Shown in pieces: positions 7,791-15,429 of a stretch of 64,000 bases of DNA (its first letter is position 1; every line of letters starts with the position of its first letter). This DNA comes from CAUSKK01 sp963532425 (GTDB lineage Bacteria; Pseudomonadota; Gammaproteobacteria; Cardiobacteriales; Cardiobacteriaceae): positions 124,001 to 188,000 of the forward strand of contig CAUSKK010000001.1 in assembly GCA_963532425.1 (NCBI GenBank), given 5' to 3'. Below the pieces are notes generated by a model, which worked only from the letters and a program-made list of their open reading frames with translations, was not told the DNA's origin and ran no database searches. Position numbers and translations under genes: made by a program.

Positions 7791-8078
7791 ATGTTAATTT
7801 TGGGCTTAGAAAAACTGGAGACATACTCCAGAAAGCACGCGGATTGTCGAAAGGCTTTGCTGAGATGGATTGATGTTGTAAGCAGCGCGGATTGGCAAAC
7901 GCCACAGGACATAAAAAATGAATACCGCTCGGCGGATTTTCTTTCTGGGAACCGCGTAATCTTTAACATTCGCGGCAATAACTATCGGTTATTAGTGCGG
8001 GTTATCTATAATCCGAACGGATTCGTCCGGGTTGAATGGGTCGGCACTCATGCCGAATATGACAAGCAAAAATTTTAA
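7791..8078 (+). CDS. higB: HigB-family toxin (type II toxin-antitoxin)
   Basis: 95 residues, a RelE-fold mRNA interferase of the HigB branch. The pattern matches the family: a helical N-terminus (LEKLETYSRKHADCRKALLRWIDVVSSADW), the middle EYRSADFLSGNRVIFNIRGNNYRLLVRVIY that forms the beta core and the C-terminal VRVEWVGTHAEYDK with the conserved THxEYD. The toxin gene precedes the antitoxin gene, as usual for hig loci. It is a plus-strand insertion between the early operon and the tail genes and is AT-rich relative to its neighbours, which suggests later acquisition. It could stabilise the prophage or act against other phages. Confidence 0.88.
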   Translation: MLILGLEKLETYSRKHADCRKALLRWIDVVSSADWQTPQDIKNEYRSADFLSGNRVIFNIRGNNYRLLVRVIYNPNGFVRVEWVGTHAEYDKQKF

Positions 8079-8089
8079 AAAGGAAAGAC

Positions 8090-8458
8090 ATGGACAAAAT
8101 TAGAGTGATTAGAAATGCCGCTGACTACGAAGCGGCATTGGCTCGCCTCGATGAGCTTATGGATTTAAATCCAGCCAAAGACAGCGCCGAAGATTACGAA
8201 ATGGGCGAATTGGCTGCTGTTATTGCCTATTACGAGCGCCGTCAAGGCTATATGCAAGAGAAAGAGCCTGTTACTGCGCTGGAAATGATTAAATACCGCA
8301 TGGAAGAAGCCGGCCTAACCCGAAAAGACATGGAAGCCTATCTGGGCTCGCCGGGCAAGGTTTCCGAAATCCTCAGTGGCCGCCGCCGTTTGAGCCTGAC
8401 CATGATTAAAAAACTCCACAAGGGCCTCGGAATCCCGGCGGAAATACTGATTCAGTAA
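8090..8458 (+). CDS. higA: HigA-family antitoxin
   Basis: 122 residues. The N-terminus is the toxin-binding half (VIRNAADYEAALARLDELMDLNPAKDSAEDYEMGELAAVIAYYERRQGYM), which is well known in HigA2-type antitoxins. The C-terminus is an XRE helix-turn-helix (ALEMIKYRMEEAGLTRKDMEAYLGSPGKVSEILSGRRRLSLTMIKKL) that should bind the operator at 7763-7783. AAAGGAAAG lies before its ATG, 11 bp after higB. An intrinsic terminator follows at once. Confidence 0.9.
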   Translation: MDKIRVIRNAADYEAALARLDELMDLNPAKDSAEDYEMGELAAVIAYYERRQGYMQEKEPVTALEMIKYRMEEAGLTRKDMEAYLGSPGKVSEILSGRRRLSLTMIKKLHKGLGIPAEILIQ

Positions 8459-8463
8459 CTACA

Positions 8464-8484
8464 AGCGCCCCCGGGCGCTTTTTT
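8464..8484 (+). terminator. terminator of higBA
   Basis: AGCGCC pairs with GGCGCT across a short CCCG loop, followed by six T residues. It overlaps the end of the convergent tail gene. Confidence 0.8.
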
Positions 8485-10234
8485 AATCGCCCTGGTAACA
8501 ATCCACGCTTAGAGTCTGTTTCACCACGGGCGCCTCATTTTCCAGCGCCACGCTGATTTCCACGCCCTTCACCACGCCCTGCCAGCGTTGGCCGGCCTCG
8601 TCGAAACTCCAAATCTGGCCCAGCTCGGCCAAGGGCAACTGGTATTTGTCGGCTAGGGGCAGTGTAACCGTTTGCATTTTGTGGTTCCCGCTTTCACAGA
8701 GGGCATGGATACCGGCGGCGCGCATCACGTCGCCATGCGTGTAAAGGGGGCTAGACTGGCTGGCCGCCTCCGGGGTTTGGTCGCTGCCGCTGCGATAGAC
8801 CAGCGCCGCTTCCACGTCGCCGATGATGCGCACGGCCCGGGCCTGGGGCGCTAAACGCCGCTGGCCGCGAATGCTGTAGATGAGACTATCGGGGACGGTA
8901 ATCAGCGGCGCGCCCAAATCCCAGGCGGGCCGGGGCCAGATGGGCTTGATGTCCAGACGCTTGGCGTTGCGGTGGCTGGCCACAAAGGCCCCGGCGGCCG
9001 AGGCCAGCTCGGCAATCACGGCAATGGGCGTTTTCCCGCCGCTGGCATAGCGCGGAATGGCCCAATCCACGGCCTCCCAGCGGCCGATGCGGTAATCCAG
9101 ATAATGCAGCGCCTCATCGGCGATTTGCCGGGCCGCGCGCGGGTCATCATAGCTCAGGGTCAGGCCGGCGGCATAGTCGGCGGACAGGCGGGCGCTGGGG
9201 CTGCGGGCGCTGATGTTGTAGGACAGGCCAATAAATTGGCGGGTGTCGCTGTAATCCTCGGCAATCAATAGCCATTCCAGGCCGTTGATGCTCAGATTGA
9301 TAAGCGCTTCCTGGCCCCGGGCCCGGCCGTCCATGTTGAGGCGGCCGAAGGTGGCCGGAGAAACGGCGAAATCCGCCTGCCAGCAGTAGCTGGCCACGTC
9401 GGTGCGCAGGGTCAAATTGTAGATGTCGATGGGCTCGCCGTCGGCGGTGGCAGAAAAACGATTGGGCACTAGATAACTCTCACGGATAGGCGGGCGCAGT
9501 CGGCTGTCCTCGCTGTAATCCCAGCAATTCAGATTGATGGGCAGCTGGTCGCTGGGGGCCGTGTTGCGCGGGCGCCAGAGATTCAGGGGCAGCCGGTCGG
9601 AGGGCGGCCGTAGGGGGCAGATGCGCCCGTCGTCGGGCTTGGGCGTGGGCTTGATTTCAATCCAGCAGACCGGCCGGCGGGGGCGGGCGCTGGGGGCCCA
9701 GCGGCAGTGGTGCAACGGCTGGGGGGCCGCCGCCGGGCCGAGGGCGCAATTCTTTTCGGGCTGGGCCGGCCGGGCCGGGGCTGCCTGGCAATTGCGCCGG
9801 CTGATGGCCGCCGCGCCCGGGCTGCTCTGGCAGCTGTGCAGCGGTTCCAGCGGCTGGGCCGGGCTGGCTTGGCAATTTTTACGATGGAGCACGCGGCTGG
9901 CCCCGGGCCGGTGGCAATTTTTCACCGGCGCCCGGGGGGCATGGCCGGGGGCAGCGCAATTTTTCTGACCGGCAAAGGCCCCGTTTTGCAGATTGAAGCA
10001 GCGCTTAATCGGTTCTTGGGGCAGGCTCGGCAACAGCAATGGACTGGCCACCGGCGCACCGTCCTGGGCCGATTCCCAGCAGCCCTTGACCGGAGTCAGG
10101 GCGGCAGAAAAAGAAGCGCTTCCCCCGCCAATGCGGACGGTTCTAGGGCCCGGGCGCGGGCCGGTGCCACCCAGATTGAGCGGCAGCCGGTCGGCGGGGT
10201 GCTTGGCCCGCTGGCGGCCTAAAATTAAGTCCAT
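8483..10234 (-). CDS. phage tail hub-like protein with a Cys-repeat N-terminal region
   Basis: 583 residues. The C-terminal ~330 residues (DIYNLTLRTDVASYCWQADFAV, LEWLLIAEDYSDTRQFIGLSYNISARSPSARL, LASAAGAFVASHRNAKRLDI, LGQIWSFDEAGQRWQGVVKGVEISV) resemble baseplate-hub/tail-tip proteins of siphophages and Mu-like phages. The N-terminal region is very unusual: cysteines at residues 79, 93, 107, 121, 135, 149, 163 and 177 are exactly 14 residues apart, in Pro/Ala/Arg-rich sequence, and are framed by repeated DRLPLNL motifs at about 15, 213 and 229. One GAAGCGCTTC copy lies at the N-terminus (encoding GGSAS). It is the last of the tail genes here, overlapping the preceding gene by 10 bases. Hub assignment is by resemblance only. 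Confidence 0.6.
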   Translation of the reverse strand: MDLILGRQRAKHPADRLPLNLGGTGPRPGPRTVRIGGGSASFSAALTPVKGCWESAQDGAPVASPLLLPSLPQEPIKRCFNLQNGAFAGQKNCAAPGHAPRAPVKNCHRPGASRVLHRKNCQASPAQPLEPLHSCQSSPGAAAISRRNCQAAPARPAQPEKNCALGPAAAPQPLHHCRWAPSARPRRPVCWIEIKPTPKPDDGRICPLRPPSDRLPLNLWRPRNTAPSDQLPINLNCWDYSEDSRLRPPIRESYLVPNRFSATADGEPIDIYNLTLRTDVASYCWQADFAVSPATFGRLNMDGRARGQEALINLSINGLEWLLIAEDYSDTRQFIGLSYNISARSPSARLSADYAAGLTLSYDDPRAARQIADEALHYLDYRIGRWEAVDWAIPRYASGGKTPIAVIAELASAAGAFVASHRNAKRLDIKPIWPRPAWDLGAPLITVPDSLIYSIRGQRRLAPQARAVRIIGDVEAALVYRSGSDQTPEAASQSSPLYTHGDVMRAAGIHALCESGNHKMQTVTLPLADKYQLPLAELGQIWSFDEAGQRWQGVVKGVEISVALENEAPVVKQTLSVDCYQGD

Positions 10235-10524
10235 GCGGCAATCATTTCGGCCTGCTCGGCCAGCGTCCTATTGTCGGCGGGCTTGATGTAATCGTAGGCG
10301 TCGGGCTCCAAATCCGTTTTCGGGTCGCGGCCCAGCAGCAGATACTCCCGGCCCGGCTCCAAATAGCCCACCCAATAGTTACCCTTGGCGTCGCTGACGG
10401 CCCGGGCCACCACAACATCGTAGCGAAAAACAAAAATATCAACGCTGGCCGGGTCGTTGCGAATGGTCGTCTTGCCGGAAAAATAGGCGCTATGGGCCGG
10501 GGCAAAAATGGCGTCGATAATCAC
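10225..10524 (-). CDS. small phage tail-region protein
   Basis: 99 residues with a beta-rich look (SVDIFVFRYDVVVARAVSDAKGNYWVGYLEPGREYLLLGRD). The central stretch resembles a carboxypeptidase-regulatory-like or fibronectin-type beta-sandwich that occurs in phage structural proteins. Overlaps the hub-like gene. Probably a minor virion component; not firmly identified. Confidence 0.5.
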   Translation of the reverse strand: MIIDAIFAPAHSAYFSGKTTIRNDPASVDIFVFRYDVVVARAVSDAKGNYWVGYLEPGREYLLLGRDPKTDLEPDAYDYIKPADNRTLAEQAEMIAAWT

Positions 10525-10536
10525 AGCCCGCCGCCA

Positions 10537-11289
10537 TTATTCGTTCAGATACTCGCGATAACTGTAGGTGCTGGGCTTGTCGCTAGGTTTGAGCAGCGTC
10601 CCCGTAACGCCGTTTTTCCACCAGTCATCGGCGTACCAGTCGGTTGAGCCATCGGTTTGGAACTTGGCGTGGTAGATGTGCAAGATGCCGTCGTTGCCGG
10701 TAATGCGGTCTTTGCCGTCCAGCTCTATTTCCAGCTCGATGGCGTCCACCGTCTCGGCATCGATGTGATAGCCCTTGCGTCCTTTAGTCTTAAAGCTAAC
10801 CTTGATTTTGTCGCCGTCATTAATGGTTGATGCCGGCAAGATTATCAGCCGGCCCAGGTTGGGCGATAGGCGATAGTTGCTGGCTTCCACCGCCTGGCCC
10901 GCCTCGGTTTTTACCGCCAGCGTCGTTGGGTCGATGTCGCGATGCTCCAATGACAGCGCCACGCCTTTTTTACTGACGGTCAGCACCTTATCCACCACGT
11001 TTTGCACCGTGCCAGCAAAATCAACAGCATCACCCATCAGAATGCGGCCTAAACCCTGTTTGTCGAAGGTATTAAAGGCCACTTTGATGCTGGTAACGCT
11101 AGGCTTGGGCACCGATTCCAGCGCCGCGCCGTAGTCATATTTACCGGTGGATTGCAGCTCGTCGGTTTCTACCTTGCGCTCGATTTCCAGCTGGGTAACG
11201 TTGCCCAGCCGGAACCAAGCATCATTAGTGCCGTATTTGCGGGCCCATAAATCGCCGGCAAATTTCCGGCCGCGTAATTGTTCACTCAT
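10537..11289 (-). CDS. phage tail tube-like structural protein
   Basis: 250 residues. The start MSEQLRGRKFAGDLWARKYGTNDAWFRLGNVTQLEIERKVETDELQSTGKYDYGAALESV and the end GNDGILHIYHAKFQTDGSTDWYADDWWKNGVTGTLLKP are similar in layout to major tail tube proteins: N-terminal beta strands with a ligand for ring stacking, a middle Ig-like insertion (about residues 90-160) and the conserved closing strand. It directly follows the tail terminator gene in the leftward order, as expected. Assignment is by position and general pattern. Confidence 0.6.
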   Translation of the reverse strand: MSEQLRGRKFAGDLWARKYGTNDAWFRLGNVTQLEIERKVETDELQSTGKYDYGAALESVPKPSVTSIKVAFNTFDKQGLGRILMGDAVDFAGTVQNVVDKVLTVSKKGVALSLEHRDIDPTTLAVKTEAGQAVEASNYRLSPNLGRLIILPASTINDGDKIKVSFKTKGRKGYHIDAETVDAIELEIELDGKDRITGNDGILHIYHAKFQTDGSTDWYADDWWKNGVTGTLLKPSDKPSTYSYREYLNE

Positions 11290-11304
11290 TTTTCACCTCT
11301 TGTT

Positions 11305-11754
11305 TTAAACAACCGCCACCGTTGCCGTGAAACGCAGCGGCAGCAGCACAAAACCATCGACATATTGGGGGGAGGGGCCCTTCTCCGGCCGGTAGGGGCT
11401 GGCCACCAGGGCCCGGCCCTCCTCATCGGTCGGGTCGAAACCCTGCAGCAGGCGCAGCAGCCCCGTATAGGTCTCACCAATCCGCGTTTCGCAGTAGGCG
11501 CTCTTATCGGGCCGGGGGTGCTGCTGGGCCAGCCAGGCGGAAAAGCCGATGCTGTAAAGCGCTTCTCGGCTCTGGTCGATGTCGCTCAGCGGGGAGGCCC
11601 CATCGAAAACCACGTAAACCACGCCATCGCGGGGCTTGTCGGCCCGGGCGGCAAAGTCCAGGATTTCTTCCACCTGCAAAACGCCGGGGGCCTGGGCCAG
11701 CCGGGCCAATACCGCCGGATAGCTGGCAAAGATGTTGTGCGCATAAGGGGGCAT
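11305..11754 (-). CDS. phage tail terminator-like protein (Mu gp37 type)
   Basis: 149 residues. The opening YAHNIFASYPAVLARLAQAPGVLQVEEILDFAARADKPRDGVVYVVFDG and the later FSAWLAQQHPRPD...ETYTGLLRLLQGFDP are like Mu gp37 and gpU-type terminators, which cap the growing tail and join it to the head. It lies before the tail tube gene. In Mu this gene follows the gp36 (DUF1320) gene, but here the DUF1320 gene is 4 kb away, with terminase and antirepressor genes in between. Confidence 0.6.
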   Translation of the reverse strand: MPPYAHNIFASYPAVLARLAQAPGVLQVEEILDFAARADKPRDGVVYVVFDGASPLSDIDQSREALYSIGFSAWLAQQHPRPDKSAYCETRIGETYTGLLRLLQGFDPTDEEGRALVASPYRPEKGPSPQYVDGFVLLPLRFTATVAVV

Positions 11755-11816
11755 GGCTCCTCCAAAAAGCCTAAGAATAGGCCGCTCCAGAGGCGCTTTT
11801 TAGGCTGTTCCAGGGC

Positions 11817-11842
11817 AAAAAAAAACGCCCCAAAAGGGGCGC
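11817..11842 (-). terminator. terminator of the KilA-N gene
   Basis: On the minus strand GCGCCCC-TTTT-GGGGCG is followed by nine T residues, just after the KilA-N stop. Confidence 0.85.
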
Positions 11843-11848
11843 TTGGAA

Positions 11849-12727
11849 TCAGCAGGGCAGGGCCTGCGATTGCCGGCGCAACCAGCTACGGGCCTCTTCA
11901 ATGTCCGCTTCGATGTTGGGGCGAAAAATGAAGAGAAAGCCCGTCTGGTCGGAGTCAGTAGAATAGGAGAGGTTGTTGAAGAATTTCTCGCTTTCCGGCG
12001 AGTTGGCCTTGTTATAAAGCAGATTTTGCAGCCGCTTGTAGCCGTCGGCATAGTGGGCCATCTTGGCTAGCAACGTGAAATAGTGGTGGGCGGATTGGGA
12101 CGGGGGTAGCGGTTCGACTCGGCCGTTGGCCTCACTGAGCGCTTCCGGGGGAAGCGCTTCGTTGGCGGCGCCGGCGGCCAAACTGTGGACATATTGCAGC
12201 GCCTCGGGCAGTTGCCCGGTGCTGAGCTCGTCGATGCTTTCCACGCCAAAGCGCTGGTGCAACATGCGATAGACATCAGCGTAGGTCAGGCTACCTTTGT
12301 TCACCAGCATGACCACCGACGCCCGCAACGCCGCCCGCTCAGAAACCGTGCTCTTCTTCGCCGATGCTTTAGGGCGAAGCGCTTCGCCTTTCAAAATTTT
12401 CTCGATTTGGCAATCGCACCAGACAGCAAAGCGAGGGTTCAGCCAGCGGGCGAAGTGGACAGCAAGTTTCGGGTGAAGCCAAGTGCCCTGTGTGAAGTTT
12501 TTGGAATTGCCTTTTTTGACGATAACTAATTGATTTTCATCTGTTAGGATTTTCGTCCTTTCACTCAGGCTTTCTGCCAATGCGGCGATATATTGCTGAG
12601 TTTGTTCAGTTTTTAAGTAATCTTTGGGAAGTTTACCAAAATGAGCAGCAATCGCGGTGGCGTTTAAATAGCCCTCTTCGTTGAAAGTTACTGGGGAGTT
12701 GTCAAAAGATAAGATTTGAATTTGCAT
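11849..12727 (-). CDS. KilA-N domain antirepressor-type protein with shared C-terminal domain
   Basis: 292 residues. Residues ~12-110 form a KilA-N DNA-binding domain (FNEEGYLNATAIAAHFGKLPKDYLKTEQTQQYIAAL, then VKKGNSKNFTQGTWLHPKLAVHFARWLNPRFAVWCD). The last ~75 residues (LLAKMAHYADGYKRLQNLLYN...DQTGFLFIFRPNIEADIEEARSWLRRQSQALPC) closely match the C-terminus of the Bro-N protein at 38153-38983, so two different DNA-binding heads share one tail. The gene interrupts the head/tail series between terL and the tail terminator gene, and has its own c4-like RNA upstream and terminator downstream. Two sites near its ribosome site (12735-12741 and 12750-12757) are complementary to that RNA. It probably relieves repression on induction. 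Confidence 0.82.
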   Translation of the reverse strand: MQIQILSFDNSPVTFNEEGYLNATAIAAHFGKLPKDYLKTEQTQQYIAALAESLSERTKILTDENQLVIVKKGNSKNFTQGTWLHPKLAVHFARWLNPRFAVWCDCQIEKILKGEALRPKASAKKSTVSERAALRASVVMLVNKGSLTYADVYRMLHQRFGVESIDELSTGQLPEALQYVHSLAAGAANEALPPEALSEANGRVEPLPPSQSAHHYFTLLAKMAHYADGYKRLQNLLYNKANSPESEKFFNNLSYSTDSDQTGFLFIFRPNIEADIEEARSWLRRQSQALPC

Positions 12728-12770
12728 AATGCACCTATTTGGTTAGTTCAAAATACCACCCGGAATGGGT

Positions 12771-12848
12771 GGCGGGTCTCAACTACCGCAAATAGACGGC
12801 TGCCGCTATTCCCCTTAAGGGTATTTTATTTACGGCTATCAACCCGCC
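12771..12848 (-). ncRNA. c4-like structured antisense RNA upstream of the KilA-N gene
   Basis: On the minus strand the RNA is closed by GGCGGGT/ACCCGCC and has an inner hairpin closed by GCCG/CGGC around the conserved loop AAATAAAATACCC-TTAA-GGGGAATA. Two single-stranded stretches can pair with the KilA-N leader: AAAATACC with GGTATTTT (plus 12750-12757) and CTATTTG with CAAATAG (plus 12735-12741), the latter beside the AGGTG ribosome site. Phages P1 and P7 use the same layout: c4 is transcribed just upstream of the ant operon and pairs with two short leader sites. Two further copies are at 39330 and 39672. Confidence 0.65.
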
Positions 12849-12862
12849 GTTGACTTTAACTA

Positions 12863-12960
12863 TTCAAGTTGCAAATTCGCACCTTGAAGCAAATTCAATA
12901 GGTTAGGCTTTGTACAAATACAAAAAAAACCGCACTTACGGGGCGTTTATATTCCGCTAT
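12863..12960 (-). promoter_or_regulatory. control region upstream of the c4-like RNA
   Basis: An inverted repeat TTCAAG-N14-CTTGAA (12863-12888) lies just before the RNA, and further upstream on the minus strand is a weak hairpin containing CCCGTAAG followed by eight T residues (about 12930-12955), which should stop readthrough from terL. The flanking block AATCCTACCCCCTC near 12979 and the hairpin both recur beside the RNA copy at 39672, so this whole ~230-bp locus has a paralogue. Confidence 0.5.
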
Positions 12961-13008
12961 TTGTTTAGTAGTTATGTTAATCCTACCCCCTCTTTTAAAA
13001 AAAATCAA

Positions 13009-14631
13009 TTACCACTGCACGGGCCCAATATCCACGGGGGTGATTTCGCTTTGGCTGCGCTTGCCCATGATGCCCTCCCAGAGCATATGCAGGGCATCGG
13101 GGCCGTCGTCGTGGTCGGCCTTGGGAAAATGGCGCAGCTGGTCGATGAGGGCGTTTTGGCTGGGCTGCAGCAGGATAGAGCCGCTGGCCATATGGGGCTG
13201 GAGGCTCTCGATGCGCAGCAGTTTGTCGCGGTGGGGTTTGACGGCCACCGCTGGCACGGGCACGCCCTGTTCTCGGCTGCGGCGGATAATTTCCTGGCGC
13301 AGGAACTCTTGGAATTGCACGCTCTCGATGAACCAGCGTTGGCATTGGTACTGCCGCTGCAGCTCGATGACGTCCTCGATGATTTTTTCCGGCCGCCGCT
13401 TGGCAATGAGCGCCTCCACCACAAACAGCCGGCCCGTGGCCCGTTCCAGGGCGCCGATGATAATGGCGCTCGGGTCGCGGGATTTGCCCGCCAAACCAAG
13501 GGAGGGGTCAAGGGCGCCGTAATAGAGCAGCTCGGCCCCGGCCGGGGGCAGGGCAAATTGAAGCGCTCCGGCAAAGGGCGCCTCGTCGCCGGCCACCGGG
13601 TCGTTTTGATACTCGCTGGCAAAGGTGCTGTGGCCATCACGGGCGCGGATTTCCATGAGATATTTCAACGGCCGGGCTGCCCAGGACACTTCGGCGCCAG
13701 CGGTCATGGCCGCCTCGTGCTCTGAATAGAAGGCATCGCTGGCGGCGCTACCCTCGTTGCGATAGAGCGCTTCCCACTCGTCCCAAAGGGCCATGTTATC
13801 CGGCATTTGGAGGATAGCCCGGAAGCGCTGCGGCTGCCATTGCTGGCTTTTCAGGGTGCGAGCCAGGACGCTGTCGTAGTGGAGTATAGTCCCGATATAG
13901 ACGATATCGTATTTATCGCCGGCGGCGCCCAGGGGCATGACCGTTTTCAGCAGCCAGTCATGGAGCTTGTCGCGCTGGGCCGGGCTGCGAACGTTCTCGT
14001 CGTTTTCCAGGTCGTCCAGGATTGTCAGGTCGGGCCGGTGCGGGCCATGGTGCAGGCCGCGTAGCTTTTTGCCGGTGCCGGCCACCTCGATTTTAATGCC
14101 GTTGCGGGTGATGATGCGCCCCGCCTGCCACTGGCGCCCCGGCCCGCAGACCTCGGGAAAATCCGCACGCAAGCGCTCGTTGTTTTCCAACTCGTCTTTA
14201 ATGGCTGCCAGCGTGGGGTAGGCTTGGTTGATGCTCTCCATGATGAGCACAACAAAGCGCTTCCTGGCCAGAACGGCGCAGTAGAGCGTAAATAGCCGGG
14301 AAACTAGGGTGCTTTTGGCTTCGCCACGCGGGGCGGCGATGGCGTTGAGGGTGCTCAGTGGCGCCCGCAGAATCTCCGGCAGGCGCCGGAAAAGGTAGCG
14401 GTGCAGCTGGCTTTGCGACGGGTGGCGTAGATAATGCGGAAAATAGGTCTGCACAAAGGCAAAAAAGCCGTCGTCCGGGTCCCGAACGGCGGCCAGTCGT
14501 TGGGCGCGGGCCTCGGCGCTGCTATCCCAGCCCTCGGCGGCCAGAGCATCCACCTGCTGGCGGCGGGCCAGTTGCTGTCCCAAATCGTCCAGCTGGCGGC
14601 GCAGTATGGCCCTAAAAGAGTGCTTGCTCAT
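13009..14631 (-). CDS. terL: phage terminase large subunit
   Basis: 540 residues from ATG 14631. The ATPase domain shows an APRGEAKST Walker A-like loop (about residue 102), the Walker B LTILDDLEND (about 198) and a coupling segment IVYIGTILHYDS. The nuclease domain follows with GALDPSLGLAGKSRDPSAIIIGAL (first acidic residue), VVEALIAKRRPEKIIEDVIEL, and KADHDDGPDALHMLW near the C-terminus, the last acidic pair. The family packages DNA into the prohead and cuts it. It belongs to the Mu gp28-like group and follows the small subunit, with a 20-base overlap. In Mu the portal gene would come next; here a KilA-N antirepressor comes next. Confidence 0.9.
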   Translation of the reverse strand: MSKHSFRAILRRQLDDLGQQLARRQQVDALAAEGWDSSAEARAQRLAAVRDPDDGFFAFVQTYFPHYLRHPSQSQLHRYLFRRLPEILRAPLSTLNAIAAPRGEAKSTLVSRLFTLYCAVLARKRFVVLIMESINQAYPTLAAIKDELENNERLRADFPEVCGPGRQWQAGRIITRNGIKIEVAGTGKKLRGLHHGPHRPDLTILDDLENDENVRSPAQRDKLHDWLLKTVMPLGAAGDKYDIVYIGTILHYDSVLARTLKSQQWQPQRFRAILQMPDNMALWDEWEALYRNEGSAASDAFYSEHEAAMTAGAEVSWAARPLKYLMEIRARDGHSTFASEYQNDPVAGDEAPFAGALQFALPPAGAELLYYGALDPSLGLAGKSRDPSAIIIGALERATGRLFVVEALIAKRRPEKIIEDVIELQRQYQCQRWFIESVQFQEFLRQEIIRRSREQGVPVPAVAVKPHRDKLLRIESLQPHMASGSILLQPSQNALIDQLRHFPKADHDDGPDALHMLWEGIMGKRSQSEITPVDIGPVQW

Positions 14632-15124
14632 CGCGTAGCAGCAGCGTTTCCACCGCCCCCTGCAGCGTGGCGACGGTTTCATCTAGAGTCTGGGGCGGCT
14701 GCTCCAAGAGGCGCTCCTTAACCTCGTCCATGTACTCGTTAAGGACGCCGTATTTGGACGCCCGGGGCATGATGTCGCGGGCGCCGCGTACGCAGGCTCC
14801 GAAGGTATCGCCCACCTGCTTCAGCATGGCCAGCCGTTCCTTCAATTCGACATCCTCGGAAGCGTCTATCTCCTGACTGGTTCTTACACACAGGCCGATG
14901 ACATTGGTCAGCAGCGTGCGGGCGCCCTCCTCGATTTCGCGGCTCAGGGGAATGCTGCTGGCCCGGCTGAGCTGCCAGTTATCGCCCTTGGCCTTGGCCT
15001 CGTGGCGCCAGCTGCTGACCGTCTCCTGAGAGACGCCCAGCTTGGCCGCCGTTTCGGCATCGCCCAGGCGCAAATGGACATAGTAGTTGCGCGCCTTGCG
15101 CCTCATTTCCTCGCTGTAGGCCAT
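14612..15124 (-). CDS. terS: DUF1804-type terminase small subunit-like protein
   Basis: 170 residues from ATG 15124, which overlaps the upstream stop (TGATG). It opens with a helix-turn-helix, MAYSEEMRRKARNYYVHLRLGDAETAAKLGVSQETVSSWRHEAKAKGDNW, typical of the Mu gp27 (DUF1804) group that recognises phage DNA for packaging. A helical oligomerisation region follows (EEGARTLLTNVIGLCVRTSQEIDASEDVELKERLAMLKQVGDTFG). It sits just before terL as expected. Confidence 0.82.
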   Translation of the reverse strand: MAYSEEMRRKARNYYVHLRLGDAETAAKLGVSQETVSSWRHEAKAKGDNWQLSRASSIPLSREIEEGARTLLTNVIGLCVRTSQEIDASEDVELKERLAMLKQVGDTFGACVRGARDIMPRASKYGVLNEYMDEVKERLLEQPPQTLDETVATLQGAVETLLLRDEQALF

Positions 15125-15414
15125 CAGACCACCACGCCCAGCAGACTCTTGATAAAGGTCGCCAGCCCGCTGCCCTTGGCCACCTCCCAGAGGACGGCGC
15201 CGGTAATGACCCATTTCAGCTGCTGGGCTTGGTTGGTCAGCAGGCGCACCTCGTCGCCCAGGCGCTGATAGTTGTCCTCAATCTTCTTCAGCCGCTGGTC
15301 GTTGTGGTCGTCCTTGGCCAGGCGGTCGCGCCTCAGTATCTCGATTTCCTGTCGCAGCAGCGCCACGGCCACTTTGGTATCCGGTAAATCATCTGGTTCT
15401 CGTGAATCTCGCAT
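15124..15414 (-). CDS. small coiled-coil protein with C-terminal membrane segment
   Basis: 96 residues: a long charged coiled coil (VALLRQEIEILRRDRLAKDDHNDQRLKKIEDNYQRLGDEVRLLTNQAQQ, about residues 18-67) followed by a hydrophobic segment WVITGAVLWEVAKGSGLATFIKSLLGVVV. It resembles the DUF2730-type or holin-adjacent small proteins seen before terminase genes in Mu-like phages. Possibly a membrane-anchored lysis or packaging accessory; not identified further. Confidence 0.55.
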   Translation of the reverse strand: MRDSREPDDLPDTKVAVALLRQEIEILRRDRLAKDDHNDQRLKKIEDNYQRLGDEVRLLTNQAQQLKWVITGAVLWEVAKGSGLATFIKSLLGVVV

Positions 15415-15429
15415 TGACTCTTACTCTCC

